A stretch of DNA of 64,000 bases from Acholeplasmataceae bacterium UBA2284 (GCA_002345705.1 DDWO01000005.1:1-64000), one strand, 5' to 3'. Shown: positions 34,477 to 45,823, numbered from the stretch's first letter. A program made the numbers and translations. The notes: a model not told the origin generated them from the sequence alone.

Positions 34477-37108
34477 CTCAATCGTCATTCAATTTACACA
34501 ACCATGGTTACTACTCCTATTGATTCCGGTTATTATTCTGCCACTTATTTTGTTCTTTAGACTTAAGAAGCAATATCGCAATAATAGATATCGTATTACC
34601 TCTCTTGTAACTCGAATTATTGCACTTGTGTTTGCGGTTTTTGTTCTTTCAGGTATGACTTTTCAATCTAGAAACATTCAGAATCGTACTGACATTATTA
34701 TCCTTGTTGACACATCAGATAGTGTCAATGCATCTATAAATCGTATGAATACACAAATTCAAGCAATAATTGATGAAAGTAATGGAGAGTATAACATTGG
34801 AATCATTACCTTTGCCAATGGAAATATCTACAATGTAAGAATGACAGATAACATCAATGTCATTTACGATAGATATATTAATACCACGAGTAAACCGATT
34901 GCAAGTGGCACGAATATAGCAGTTGCTCTATCCTATGCACATTCACAGTTGTCTAATCCAACAAATGGAAGAATTATTTTGCTTTCAGATGGGTTGGAAA
35001 CAGATGAATCTGCACTTACTACAGTAAGAAACATAACGAAATCGGGTGTCCGTATTGATACAATTTACTTTTCACCAAACAGTTATTATTTCGAGGTGCA
35101 AATCAATTCAGTAACTGTACCAGAACGTGTCAATCTCGGTGAAACTGTCCAGTTTTTAGTAGATGTACAAAGTACAATTGCAGGATCAGGTGTTTTATCA
35201 GTATATGATAACACTGTTTTGATTCATCAGGAACCGATTGCAATGAATGGGTATGAAGAAACCTTTGTTATTGATTATATGTTTAATTCGGGTGGACTTC
35301 ATGAACTCTATTTTGAAGTAGAAAGTGAATTTGATACAGTCATGGAAAATAATGTATATTATGCACATGTCTACATTGATGCCACATCAAATATTCTAAT
35401 TGTTGATGGAACAGGTAGCGAATCAAATGAACTTTTTGATCTCTTAAGTCAAGACCATGCAGTGACTGTTGTTGGTGTAAATAACCTCCTCCCCGCATCA
35501 ACCACAGCACTGCAGGTCTATGATTTGGTAATTTTAATGAATGTCTCGAATAGCGAGCTTCCAGCTAATTTTGTCCAAATCTTAAATATCTATGTAAATC
35601 AGTTGGGCGGTGGACTTCTGACTATAGGAGGAAACAAAGCATATATAGAAGAAGATATGTCTGGTTCCGTATTAGAAAGTATGTTACCAGTCATTTCGTC
35701 AACATCAGCACGACCACTTGCAGTTATGTATGTTTTAGACTCATCTGGAAGTATGAATGATATTATAGGCACAACAGGTAAAACGCGTTTTGATCTTGCA
35801 AAAGAAGGAGCTATTGAAAGTGTAAATTCACTTTCTGATCGTGACTACTTTGGACTTGTCTCATTTAATGCAGTTGCTAATGTTGCAATTCCATTGACAC
35901 CTGCAACACAAAAAGAAAGCATCATTGAAGATATAAACTTATTGCAAACGGCATCTGGAACAACCTACAAGGTTGGACTGGAATTAGCCGTATCCGCACT
36001 TAAAACTATGAGCGATGTTTATATGAAGCATATTATCTTTATTACAGATGGTACAGCTACTGATAATCGAGCAGGATATACAGAAGTCGTTGAAGGAATG
36101 GGTGAGTTTAACATTACACTTTCAGGACTTGCAATTTATCGAAGTGACTTCTTGTCATCACATATCGTGAGAGAACTATCGGAAATAGGTGGTGGAAGAT
36201 TTTATTACATTCAGAATGCTGCAGAGCTTCCTGCTATTATGCTTGAGGAAAGTAGTGTTTCAGCAATTGAGTATATTAACGAAGCCCTCTTTACACCTAC
36301 TATTACAAGTTTTACATCTGCTGTTTTAGGAATTACTGAGCTACCAGAGTTAGGTGGCTACTATGGGACATTATTAAAAGAAAATGCCACTATGGTTCTC
36401 TCATCGAGAGAAGGACTTCCAGTTTATGCATCATGGAGATATGGAAGTGGTAGAGTTGGAAGTTTTTTAAGTGATTTAAATGGCTATTGGTCTTCTAATT
36501 ATTTCGTTGATCCGCAAGGAATCACGCTTATCAAGAATATAGCAACTAGTCTATTCCCAATCAAATCACTCGAAGAACAAGATATTACAGCACAATTTTT
36601 TAACAATAACTATGTAACAAACGTAAGAATCACTACACAAGTTGAAGAAGGTCAAACACTCTTTGCTAAAGTAACTAATCCAAATGGTTATACTGTTGAT
36701 GTTATGCTCAATAGCTTAACACAAACCGTTTATTCAGGTAATTTTGAAAATACATTACCAGGCATTTATACTGTAGCTATTCAAAAGGAGCAATCAAGTG
36801 ATGATGCGTCAGAAATATACTTTTATACAGCATTTTCATACTCAAATGAATACAATGTATTTGCAGATTCAAATACTGGTTTTAAATTGATCGAACAAAT
36901 TGCTGAACTAGGTCAAGGAAGAATACTTTATACAAATGATGAGGTCTTTTCAGATGAAGCTCAAGTCATGGTTAGAGACTTTAATCCCAAATTCTTATAT
37001 CTTTCTCTAATGATGACATGCTTTATACTTGATATATTTGCTCGAAAATTTAAATTCAAATGGCCACACGAGATTATTAAAAATTATAAGGATTTAAAGC
37101 GTGTTTAA
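34463..37108 (+). CDS. Membrane protein with two vWA domains (BatB/glutamine-amidotransferase-like type)
   Basis: The 881-residue protein has two N-terminal membrane segments (about 15-32 and 50-66), a first vWA domain with DTSDS at 83-87, a beta-rich linker, a second vWA domain with an intact DSSGS MIDAS at 426-430, an extracytoplasmic C-terminal part and a final membrane segment near 855-872. The layout resembles the large membrane vWA proteins that close MoxR operons. The ATG at 34463 is preceded by GGGGG. It ends 33 bases before the CotH gene. Confidence 0.88.
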   Translation: MRTINSIVIQFTQPWLLLLLIPVIILPLILFFRLKKQYRNNRYRITSLVTRIIALVFAVFVLSGMTFQSRNIQNRTDIIILVDTSDSVNASINRMNTQIQAIIDESNGEYNIGIITFANGNIYNVRMTDNINVIYDRYINTTSKPIASGTNIAVALSYAHSQLSNPTNGRIILLSDGLETDESALTTVRNITKSGVRIDTIYFSPNSYYFEVQINSVTVPERVNLGETVQFLVDVQSTIAGSGVLSVYDNTVLIHQEPIAMNGYEETFVIDYMFNSGGLHELYFEVESEFDTVMENNVYYAHVYIDATSNILIVDGTGSESNELFDLLSQDHAVTVVGVNNLLPASTTALQVYDLVILMNVSNSELPANFVQILNIYVNQLGGGLLTIGGNKAYIEEDMSGSVLESMLPVISSTSARPLAVMYVLDSSGSMNDIIGTTGKTRFDLAKEGAIESVNSLSDRDYFGLVSFNAVANVAIPLTPATQKESIIEDINLLQTASGTTYKVGLELAVSALKTMSDVYMKHIIFITDGTATDNRAGYTEVVEGMGEFNITLSGLAIYRSDFLSSHIVRELSEIGGGRFYYIQNAAELPAIMLEESSVSAIEYINEALFTPTITSFTSAVLGITELPELGGYYGTLLKENATMVLSSREGLPVYASWRYGSGRVGSFLSDLNGYWSSNYFVDPQGITLIKNIATSLFPIKSLEEQDITAQFFNNNYVTNVRITTQVEEGQTLFAKVTNPNGYTVDVMLNSLTQTVYSGNFENTLPGIYTVAIQKEQSSDDASEIYFYTAFSYSNEYNVFADSNTGFKLIEQIAELGQGRILYTNDEVFSDEAQVMVRDFNPKFLYLSLMMTCFILDIFARKFKFKWPHEIIKNYKDLKRV

Positions 37109-37141
37109 AAAAAATGTATATCTTTGTGCAAGGAGGAAGAG

Positions 37142-39088
37142 ATGAAACCTAAATTTAACGCCATTCCATTGATGATTACTGTACTATTAATTGTCTTTAC
37201 ATTGGCAGCGTGCAGTAATCAAAAAAACTATACTATAACCTTTGAAACACTTACCGACATTATCATTGAACCTATTGTAGCACCGGAAGGACAGTCTATT
37301 TTTGAACCAGAAAATCCAACTAGAACAGGTTATCGATTTGATGGATGGTATTATCAAAATCAAAAATACGCTTTTGGTGTAATGCCGGATAGCAATGTCA
37401 CCTTAACTGCAAAATGGAGTAAATACTATCAAGTCAGCTTTGAAACAGGTAATGGTACTGAAATTAACAGCCTTAGTGTAGCTGAAGGAGATCCAATTAC
37501 TTTACCAGAAGCACCAAAGAGAGATCATTTTAAGTTTGCAGGATGGCACTATTTAGAGTCAAATTTTAACCTATCTAATATGCCATCGCAGGACATACTA
37601 CTGATTGCACAATGGGTTCCAGCATCTACGATAACTTTGATTGCAGTAGTTTATGATCGTTATTTAGATGAATATATTGAAATTGAAGTCGAGCCTATCG
37701 TGGACGTTTCAGGTGCATCTATACTTGCACCAGCATCTCCAACATACAAAGAATATAAATTTGTATCTTGGGAGCTAGACGATGTTGAGTATAATTTCGA
37801 GACAATGCCGAATGAAGATATAACACTACATGCTAAATGGATGCAACTTTCAAATTTACCAACTTTATTTATCGACTTATATCAAGAAAATGGTTCAACT
37901 ATTCCAATTGAAAGCATTAATAGAGAAACTTATGTAAACAGTGTTATCACTTTAGATAATGTAGATTCTGAATTTCTGATTGATCATGCTGTTGCTGAAT
38001 TTAAAGGAAGAGGCAATGGGTCATGGGTAGATTCAGGAGATAAAAAAGGATACCGGATCAAGTTTGATAGTAAACAGTCTATCTTAGGTAGTTCATATTC
38101 AAGACATTGGGTCATATTAGCGGGTGCAAACTTTGATGATGTTACGATGTATAGAAATAAACTTGCTTTTGATATGAGTAATGAAATCTTTGATCATATC
38201 GAATATGCATCTTCAGCAGAGTGGGTTGACGTCTACTTTAATGGCAACTATCATGGTGTTTATCTCATTGCTGAACATGTTCGTGTTGATGAAGATCGTG
38301 TAAACGTAGTTACAGAATATGGGACTTTAGATACTGGATACTTTATCGAGTATGATTCTTATGCATCTGGTGTCAACGGTGTAGATTATTTTAGAGTCAC
38401 TGGTCTTAGATATCCATTTAGCATGAAGTCACCAAGCCCTGATGACTATCTAGACTATGGACTCACCATAGATGATTATAAAGCACATGTCACTTATATT
38501 CAGCAAATCGTCCAAAACATGGCAACAGCAGCATTGACAAAAAACTTTGAGGAATTTGCTATCTATGCTGATGTAGACTCCTTTGTCGATATGTATATTC
38601 TGCATGAACTCTTTAAGAACATAGACACAGGGTTCAGTTCATTTTATATGTACAGACATGCCGGTGGTAAGCTGTTTGCTGGTCCACCATGGGATTTCGA
38701 TGCAACATTAGGCAGTTCACCTTCAAGAGGTAATGGTGGTCCAACAGGTATTTATGTCGGACAATCAGTGCAGGTGTTCTCATCAAGAACAGCAAGCGAA
38801 CTTCTGATTAGTCTTTATGCAACACCTGCCTATAAACAGGCAGTTATCCAAAGATGGAAAGAAGTATCACCAAATATTGAAGGTTATGTCCATCAAACAT
38901 TTACAGATGAGATGGTACAAACATACCGATTTGCTATGGGAAGAAATTTTGTGAGATGGCCATCTCCACAAGGCTATGGTACACCAGTCAGTCAAGCAAC
39001 TGCCGAGCAAAACTGGGCAAATAATATTGCTATTGCAAAGAAATGGTTACTAGATAGAGTCAATTGGCTAAATGGTGAATGGTCTTAG
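37142..39088 (+). CDS. CotH-kinase lipoprotein with InlB-type repeats
   Basis: Lipoprotein of 648 residues with cysteine Cys24 (LAAC). Three Listeria-Bacteroides (InlB B) repeats lie at about 31-92, 95-157 and 160-231, each ending in a MP...L.A.W pattern. A CotH kinase domain follows (about 237-600), with RIKFD, the MYRNKLAFDMSNEIF helix, HGVYLIAEHVRVDEDRV and the metal-binding PPWDFDATLG near 514. CotH of Bacillus is an atypical protein kinase of spore coat proteins; here no spore genes are present, so the target is more likely a surface protein. AAGGAGG precedes the ATG. Confidence 0.9.
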   Translation: MKPKFNAIPLMITVLLIVFTLAACSNQKNYTITFETLTDIIIEPIVAPEGQSIFEPENPTRTGYRFDGWYYQNQKYAFGVMPDSNVTLTAKWSKYYQVSFETGNGTEINSLSVAEGDPITLPEAPKRDHFKFAGWHYLESNFNLSNMPSQDILLIAQWVPASTITLIAVVYDRYLDEYIEIEVEPIVDVSGASILAPASPTYKEYKFVSWELDDVEYNFETMPNEDITLHAKWMQLSNLPTLFIDLYQENGSTIPIESINRETYVNSVITLDNVDSEFLIDHAVAEFKGRGNGSWVDSGDKKGYRIKFDSKQSILGSSYSRHWVILAGANFDDVTMYRNKLAFDMSNEIFDHIEYASSAEWVDVYFNGNYHGVYLIAEHVRVDEDRVNVVTEYGTLDTGYFIEYDSYASGVNGVDYFRVTGLRYPFSMKSPSPDDYLDYGLTIDDYKAHVTYIQQIVQNMATAALTKNFEEFAIYADVDSFVDMYILHELFKNIDTGFSSFYMYRHAGGKLFAGPPWDFDATLGSSPSRGNGGPTGIYVGQSVQVFSSRTASELLISLYATPAYKQAVIQRWKEVSPNIEGYVHQTFTDEMVQTYRFAMGRNFVRWPSPQGYGTPVSQATAEQNWANNIAIAKKWLLDRVNWLNGEWS

Positions 39089-39252
39089 TAAAGCAACATC
39101 ACATGACTTGTTTATTTTCGTTGATTCAAATGGCATGAATCATCTAACAGTTATGTGTAGAAATAGAATTATAGATATACAAAAAAGTAGGCAATTACTT
39201 AAAAATGAATCAGCATGTAAATTGTCATACATGCAATTTTAGGAGGAAAATA

Positions 39253-42200
39253 ATGAAAAAGATTCACTGGATGTTAAGCTTTTTATTGGTGATGGTCTCA
39301 GTTACGGTTCTTTCTGCTTGCAAGAAAGATAATGAACCATCAGATCCTACAATCATCGATCCGATTGAATTTACTGTATCACTCAATCACTCTGTTCAAT
39401 CGATTGCTCAAGGTGACAGTTTTATTTTAGTAGCAACTTTGTCCGGCATTACAGAGTATGATAGTGTTGGCTGGGCTGCTGAAGGGGACTTATTAACAAT
39501 AGCACCTAATGGTTTAAATGCAGTTATTACAGCAGGTACACAAACAGGTCAAGAAACCATTACGGTTACCGTCATCAAGGGAGATACCCAAGAGACAGCA
39601 GCATGTGTGGTAACTATCAACCTTGTTGACTTGAATGTCAGTTTGAGTACAGAAAGTATCACAATGAACCAAGGTGAAAGCAGACCTGTTACAGTAACTG
39701 TCAGTCCAATAAAGACACAGACAGTAATAACTTGGGTAGAAAGCGGTAGCTTACTAGACGTCAATGTTTCAGGTACAACTGCAACACTAACAGCTGGTGC
39801 AGCTACTGGAACAACCACAGTGACAGTTACTGCAACTATCTTTGGTCGTGCTTTTGAAAAAGTTGTTTCAGTTACTGTAAATGAGATAACGCCTCTTGTT
39901 GATATTACAAAAGCAAGTACAGATGTCAATGTTGATGGAGAAGTTCTCCTTGATTTTGATTTTGTAACTGCATTCCAATCAGATAAGTCATTTGAAATCA
40001 CTTTATCCCAAGCTGGATTTGCATCAGCAGAAATCACACCTGAAAACAAACTGAAAGTCGTTGGATTACAAGAAGGTGAAGTCACACTAACACTTACAAT
40101 GACAACCAATGACATTGAATATCAAGATACTTTAGTCATCAATGTTCGCCCTTTAGGATATGTCAGTGTCTCAGGAAATACTTACGATCTTTTTGATATG
40201 CAGCTTAACTTTACGGAATCTATATTTTTTAGTTCTATTGATGAAAGTATATGGCAAGCGTACAATATCTTATTTGGACAAGGAGTTAACTCAGGTACAG
40301 GCGATAATCGCGGTCAGTTTGTTTTCGCTATTAATCACCAATTTGTCGAAGATAACGGCAAAGATGTGATTCAAGTTATGGCAAATGGCGCTTCAGCAAT
40401 GGCAATTAAAATTCCTGATTCGATTGACAATTTAGCTGCAGTTGAGTTCAGCATGAAACTTGCAACACTTGATCCTTCGTTTACTGGAACATGGCGCTTA
40501 GATTTCTTAATTGCTTCTGTCGTGGATGGCAAAACCACACTTTATGGTCGTGCACTTGCAGAAAATAATGGCAAACTTTTAGGAAGTCTCACTATTCCTA
40601 CGATTGACTTATTACGTGAAGGGTATCATACTTATCGTTTTAATGTCACTAGTATACCAGAAGGTGCAGGCAACTATATCGTCATCTATTTTGGAAACAC
40701 AAATAACTTTAATGGTACAGATGGCAATAGAACTTATATTGAAAGCTTTAACTTCTTATCTAAAGAACAAACAGGCGTCGAACTTACAACAGCTCCAACG
40801 AAACTGAATTATGTTGTTGGACAAAGTTTTGACCCAGCAGGCATGGTTGTTTCCTCAGTGTATACTTTGGGTAATCCTGTACCTATCAATCATTCTCAAC
40901 TTACATTTGAATATGATTTTACTACAGCAGGAAATAAGATTGTTAAAGTGAATTATGGAACATATTCAATTGATATCGAAGTCGTTGTTGTTGAAAAGGC
41001 AATGACATCACTTTCTATTACAACAGTACCAAGCAAAACTATTTATGCTGAAGGAGAAGTATTTGATCCAGCAGGTATGGTTGTTACAGCAAATTACAAT
41101 GATGGTACATCAGTTATTGTTGACGACTACACCTTTAACCAAGATCCTTTAGTTGCTGGAGCAACAACTATAGAAATTGCATTCAATTCATTAACTGTCA
41201 ATGTTTCAATCACTGTGAATGCAGCAGCTTTAGATAGCATTGCAGTAACGACACTTCCAACTAAGACTACCTATGTCGTAGGACAAACTGCTACCTATGC
41301 AGGTATTGTTGTCACAGTAACATTTGCAGACACATCAACAGCTGTTGTTCCATTTAACCAACTTTCATTTAGTGGATTCAATTCATCAACACCTGAAGTA
41401 GGTCAAGTGATTACAGTCACTTATGGTGGTAAATCGACAACATTCACTATTGATATCGTTGCAAAAGCAATTGTTGGTATTGAAGTTCAAAGATTCCCAC
41501 AAGTTGCATATGCTATCGATGAAACTGCAGATTGGTCACTTCTGATTGTCAATGCAGTTTACAATGATAACAGCAAACAATCGGTTAATTTTGCAGAGCT
41601 TACTATTACCGGTTTTGATTCATCTACTGCTGGAACTGTCCAGATCATCGTTACATATTTAACATTTGAAACTGCATTCAATGTTGTCATCTCCGATGAA
41701 GAAGGTTTCATTGAAGTGAAAACAGCTGATATGAATTTCAAGACAGAAGGACTCGTCGTCAACTCAACGTATTTTGATGCATTATTCAGTGGAGAAACCC
41801 CTGCAAGCCGTGATGATTATGATGTTTTATTAGGTCGTGTTGAGAATGCTGGTGATCGTAAATTACAGTACAGTAACCTTATCTACTTTAGCGGTGAAGG
41901 TGCTGAAGTTAAACTGATTGTTCAAACCAATGGTATATCTGCACTTGCAGTAAAAATCCCAGAAGGATTAACAGCAGCAGATATTACAGCTTTCACATTT
42001 AGCATGAATGCTGAACATACGGCTGGTTTGGTAGCTAACACTGTCACATTTAGACCTACTTTCCGTTTCTCAAGCATCCATGATAATGTCGAATACTTCC
42101 AAGGTTCAAACTTCTCATATTATCTACCACAATCAGCAACTATGACAATTACATATGCTGATTTCACACGTCCTGGTTATCACGATTACACAGTTATCAT

Positions 42201-44178
42201 TAATCAGCCTACATTACCAGAAGGCGTGACTATGGGCAATTATCTCATTATGCCTATGGGTAATAATGGTGCATTTAGAGATACAACAAATACATCACTT
42301 TATTTCAATAGTTTCAAGTTTTGGACAAGAGATGTAGTCACTGAAATTAATGTTACTTCACAGCCTACAAAGACCACATATGCAGTCGATGATACATTTG
42401 ATCCAGCAGGACTAGTTGTTACACCTCTCTATGGCATCAATATATATAATGCAGCAACAACAATTAGCAATGCAAATTTAGAATTCATTTATGATTTTTC
42501 TACAGCAGGCAACAAGATTGTTACCGTTAAGTATGGTGATTTGACAAAAGAAATTGAAGTTACAGTCATTGAAAAAGAACTCGAAGCTATTGTTGTCACT
42601 ACACTGCCAGATAAAGTTGCTTATTTTGCAGGAGATATCTTTGACCCAACAGGTATGGTTATTACTGCACAGTTTAACGATTCGTCATCCTTAGTAATCG
42701 AAGATTATAATTTCCCAGATACACCACTCGTTGTTGGTCAAGAATCAATTGAAATTACTTATGAAGGCAAATCTGTTTTAGTACCAATTACCGTTAGTGC
42801 TGCAACAATGCAAAGCATTGCAGTCACTACACAACCAACCAAGTCGACCTATATTGTTGGTCAATCTGCAGATTTTTCAGGACTTGTTGTTACAGCAACG
42901 TACTCAGATTCATCAACACTACCTGTTGCATATGAAGAACTAGTTTTTAGTGGTTTTGATGCATCAGAGCCAGCTGTTGATCAAGTCATTACTGTTACGT
43001 TTGGCGAATTGTCGACATCATTCACAGTCAACATAATTGAGAAAGTTGCAGTAGGTATTCAGATTCAAACATTACCTAAAGTATCCTATCAAGTGGACGA
43101 AGTTGCGGATTTTGCTCTAATTGAAGTCGTGTTGCTATTTAATGATGAAAGTACACAACCTGTTGTTTTTGAAGACTTACTCTTTGATGGTTTTGATACA
43201 TCAGTTGCAGGTAGTGTGGATGTTACTGTTTCTTATTTGACATTTGATGCTATTTTTGCAATCACTGTTAGTGACAATGAAATCACTTCAGATTATGTTG
43301 AAATCAAAACATCAGATATGAATTTTAAGACAGAAGGCTTAGTCACAAATACAACACTTTATTCGAGTATTTTTACAGGAGAAACCCCAGCATCACTTGA
43401 TGATTATGATGTTTTGCTTGGTCGTGTTCAAAATGTCACTGAGCGTCCACTCCAATACAGTAGCACACTTATTTACTTTACTGGAGAAGGTGTTGAAATC
43501 AAACTTATAGTTAATACCAATGGATTATCTGCACTCGCAGTTAGAATTCCAGACGGACTTACAGCAGCGGATATTACAGCATTTAGCTTCAGTATGAATG
43601 GTGAACATACATCAGCATTAGCAGATACAGTCACATTTAGACCAGTTTTCCGTTTCTCAAGCATCTTTGATGGTGTCGAACATTTTAAGGCACAAGCAAA
43701 TGGTTCATATTTCTTACCACAATCCGGTGCTCTTATCATTGCACACGCTGATTATACAAGAGCTGGATACCATGATTATACGGTTAAAATTGATCAACCT
43801 TCATTATCAGAAGGACTCACTATTGGGAACTACTTGTTAATGTATATGGGCAATAATGGTAGTTTTTCAAGTGCAAACGCACTTCATATCAACAGCTTTA
43901 AGTTCTGGACAAAAGAAGTTATCTCTGATATCACCATCACTGAACAGCCTACAAAAACAACTTATGAAATTGGTGAAACTTTTGATACAACTGGTTTAGT
44001 GGTTACACCAACATATGAAGTAAGCATTTATAGCACACCTAACATCAGTCCAGCTAACCTAGAATTTATATACGACTTTTCTGTTGCTGGTGAAACATTT
44101 GTTACAGTGAAGTATGGTTTGATCACAAAACAAATTCCAGTTACAGTAGTTGAACCAGCAGAACCATTAGAACCTTAA
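39253..44178 (+). CDS. Giant Ig-like repeat surface lipoprotein
   Basis: Lipoprotein of 1,641 residues (lipobox LSAC, Cys23). After two Big_2-like domains (about 35-215) it carries three copies of a roughly 210-residue beta-rich module at about 303-515, 818-1030 and 1348-1560. Between them lie Big_3-type Ig domains recognisable by phrases like TQPTKTTYAVDDTFDPAGLVV. The second and third modules share DMNFKTEGLV and ETPAS.DDYDVLLGRV. No catalytic motif is seen; binding of carbohydrate or another ligand is a reasonable guess. AGGAGG sets the ATG at 39253. Confidence 0.85.
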   Translation: MKKIHWMLSFLLVMVSVTVLSACKKDNEPSDPTIIDPIEFTVSLNHSVQSIAQGDSFILVATLSGITEYDSVGWAAEGDLLTIAPNGLNAVITAGTQTGQETITVTVIKGDTQETAACVVTINLVDLNVSLSTESITMNQGESRPVTVTVSPIKTQTVITWVESGSLLDVNVSGTTATLTAGAATGTTTVTVTATIFGRAFEKVVSVTVNEITPLVDITKASTDVNVDGEVLLDFDFVTAFQSDKSFEITLSQAGFASAEITPENKLKVVGLQEGEVTLTLTMTTNDIEYQDTLVINVRPLGYVSVSGNTYDLFDMQLNFTESIFFSSIDESIWQAYNILFGQGVNSGTGDNRGQFVFAINHQFVEDNGKDVIQVMANGASAMAIKIPDSIDNLAAVEFSMKLATLDPSFTGTWRLDFLIASVVDGKTTLYGRALAENNGKLLGSLTIPTIDLLREGYHTYRFNVTSIPEGAGNYIVIYFGNTNNFNGTDGNRTYIESFNFLSKEQTGVELTTAPTKLNYVVGQSFDPAGMVVSSVYTLGNPVPINHSQLTFEYDFTTAGNKIVKVNYGTYSIDIEVVVVEKAMTSLSITTVPSKTIYAEGEVFDPAGMVVTANYNDGTSVIVDDYTFNQDPLVAGATTIEIAFNSLTVNVSITVNAAALDSIAVTTLPTKTTYVVGQTATYAGIVVTVTFADTSTAVVPFNQLSFSGFNSSTPEVGQVITVTYGGKSTTFTIDIVAKAIVGIEVQRFPQVAYAIDETADWSLLIVNAVYNDNSKQSVNFAELTITGFDSSTAGTVQIIVTYLTFETAFNVVISDEEGFIEVKTADMNFKTEGLVVNSTYFDALFSGETPASRDDYDVLLGRVENAGDRKLQYSNLIYFSGEGAEVKLIVQTNGISALAVKIPEGLTAADITAFTFSMNAEHTAGLVANTVTFRPTFRFSSIHDNVEYFQGSNFSYYLPQSATMTITYADFTRPGYHDYTVIINQPTLPEGVTMGNYLIMPMGNNGAFRDTTNTSLYFNSFKFWTRDVVTEINVTSQPTKTTYAVDDTFDPAGLVVTPLYGINIYNAATTISNANLEFIYDFSTAGNKIVTVKYGDLTKEIEVTVIEKELEAIVVTTLPDKVAYFAGDIFDPTGMVITAQFNDSSSLVIEDYNFPDTPLVVGQESIEITYEGKSVLVPITVSAATMQSIAVTTQPTKSTYIVGQSADFSGLVVTATYSDSSTLPVAYEELVFSGFDASEPAVDQVITVTFGELSTSFTVNIIEKVAVGIQIQTLPKVSYQVDEVADFALIEVVLLFNDESTQPVVFEDLLFDGFDTSVAGSVDVTVSYLTFDAIFAITVSDNEITSDYVEIKTSDMNFKTEGLVTNTTLYSSIFTGETPASLDDYDVLLGRVQNVTERPLQYSSTLIYFTGEGVEIKLIVNTNGLSALAVRIPDGLTAADITAFSFSMNGEHTSALADTVTFRPVFRFSSIFDGVEHFKAQANGSYFLPQSGALIIAHADYTRAGYHDYTVKIDQPSLSEGLTIGNYLLMYMGNNGSFSSANALHINSFKFWTKEVISDITITEQPTKTTYEIGETFDTTGLVVTPTYEVSIYSTPNISPANLEFIYDFSVAGETFVTVKYGLITKQIPVTVVEPAEPLEP

Positions 44179-44229
44179 GAGATTATTTTTATTAATCAAA
44201 TTATTTAATACAAAGTATTTAATGAGATA

Positions 44230-44268
44230 AGATTCCGTATATCGAAAACTCATCGATATACGGAATCT
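44230..44268 (+). terminator. Perfect 16-bp hairpin after the giant lipoprotein gene
   Basis: AGATTCCGTATATCGA pairs perfectly with TCGATATACGGAATCT, loop AAACTCA. No T run follows, so it may also protect a transcript end. Confidence 0.7.
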
Positions 44269-44301
44269 ACTCATAATTATTAAAATTTAGGTGAGGTGCG
44301 T

Positions 44302-45786
44302 ATGATAAGAAAATATGGTAGCAACGTTTTATTAGCGATAATTATATTGCTTGTATCTTTCATTTTAATTGGTTGTCAATCAAAAGATGATGTATTTGAT
44401 GATATTGAAGGATTTAATCAAGGGTTAGATAGTATTGTTAATGAACAATTTTATACAAGTAAACAGCCAAATAACCTCACAGATAATGAAGAGGATTTTG
44501 TTGATAGTTCTTTAAATGATTTTAAAGCATTTAACACAGCAACTGTGGTTTTTAGTGACAGTCAAACTGAAATTTTCAATGAAGTTGAGAATACAGATAT
44601 TTTTATGGAAAATGGAAATCTAATTGTCAATTCCACTAAAAAAATGACACTTGTTGTTTCTGGGGTATTAAACGGTAGCATTATAGTTAACAAGTCAGAT
44701 GGCAAATTCAAACTCGTTCTTAATGGAATAACTATTAATTCAGAATCAGGACCTGCTATAAATTTGCAGACTGAAAAAAGAGTATTTTTAGTGATTAATG
44801 ATGAAACTGTCAATCATGTAACAGATGGACCTGAACATCCATTGATGAGTAATGGCTCAAAAACGAAGGCTGCTATTTTTTCTGAAGAACAGTTGATTAT
44901 TTCAGGAAACGGCGAACTTAACATCATTGGAAGGTACCAACATGGTATTGCTAGTGATGACCATATCAAAATTTTATCAGGAGATATCAATATATTATCA
45001 GCTGAATCAGACGGTTTACGTGCTAATGATTACATCGTCATTGATGGAGGTCGAATCGATATTAATGCAAAAGGTGATGGTATCGAATGTGAAAAAGGAT
45101 ATGTCGTTATTAATGGAGGTCATTTAACCATTCATGCTGAAAAAAATGGCATCAAAGCCCTCTATGAAGAAGATGATCCATCAATTTCTCCATTTATTCA
45201 AATTTTAAATGGCATCATAAATATCACATCTAATGAAAAAGGAATTGCATCAAATAACAATATTACATTTCATAATGGTGCAGCAAATATAATTAGTACC
45301 GGTGATTCTGTATTTGCACAAGGTCAAATCAATATTGAGGATGGTATGTATTTCTTCAATAGTCAAAATAAACAAGTACTAGATGGACAAGAAGGTGTTA
45401 GCATCCTAGGTGGAACACTATTATTATTTAGTAATGGTAGTGAAGCTGCATTACAAAGTAAAGATGGTCAACTAGTCTTTGATGGAGGAGTTATAATTGT
45501 TGCTGGCGCAACTGATCTAGACGTCTCAACTTCAACTCAAGGATATGTTAAGCTTGGAAATGTTCAAAAGAATGAAGTTATCCAACTTAAAAATCAATCA
45601 TCAATTTTAATTGCAGGTTTCTTAAATTCATATAACCATATAATTATTTCAACTCAAGAAATCAACCCAGGTGAAACATATGAACTACATTCATCTGGTC
45701 ATATACAAGGAAATAATTTCTTCGGACTTTTTGTGAGTGGAACATACTCAGGTGGGTCTTTAAAGAAAACAGTTAAAGCAGGATAG
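44302..45786 (+). CDS. DUF4353-type beta-helix lipoprotein
   Basis: The 494-residue protein has lipobox LIGC (Cys25) and a series of short strand repeats (I.INAKGDGIE, HAEKNGIKA, ITSNEKGIASNN), typical of a right-handed beta-helix of the DUF4353/carbohydrate-binding-domain family. This family is repeatedly found beside CotH and VTC genes, as it is here. The ATG at 44302 is preferred to the GTG at 44296 because the Shine-Dalgarno GGTGAGG overlaps the latter. Confidence 0.82.
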   Translation: MIRKYGSNVLLAIIILLVSFILIGCQSKDDVFDDIEGFNQGLDSIVNEQFYTSKQPNNLTDNEEDFVDSSLNDFKAFNTATVVFSDSQTEIFNEVENTDIFMENGNLIVNSTKKMTLVVSGVLNGSIIVNKSDGKFKLVLNGITINSESGPAINLQTEKRVFLVINDETVNHVTDGPEHPLMSNGSKTKAAIFSEEQLIISGNGELNIIGRYQHGIASDDHIKILSGDINILSAESDGLRANDYIVIDGGRIDINAKGDGIECEKGYVVINGGHLTIHAEKNGIKALYEEDDPSISPFIQILNGIINITSNEKGIASNNNITFHNGAANIISTGDSVFAQGQINIEDGMYFFNSQNKQVLDGQEGVSILGGTLLLFSNGSEAALQSKDGQLVFDGGVIIVAGATDLDVSTSTQGYVKLGNVQKNEVIQLKNQSSILIAGFLNSYNHIIISTQEINPGETYELHSSGHIQGNNFFGLFVSGTYSGGSLKKTVKAG

Positions 45787-45823
45787 TTTAGATATGTAAG
45801 CTATCATTGATAAAGGAGTATCT

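Noticed and set aside
39549..40115. 188-codon minus-strand ORF inside the giant lipoprotein gene
   Set aside because: It mirrors the repetitive Thr/Val-rich coding strand and has no family resemblance or ribosome binding site.
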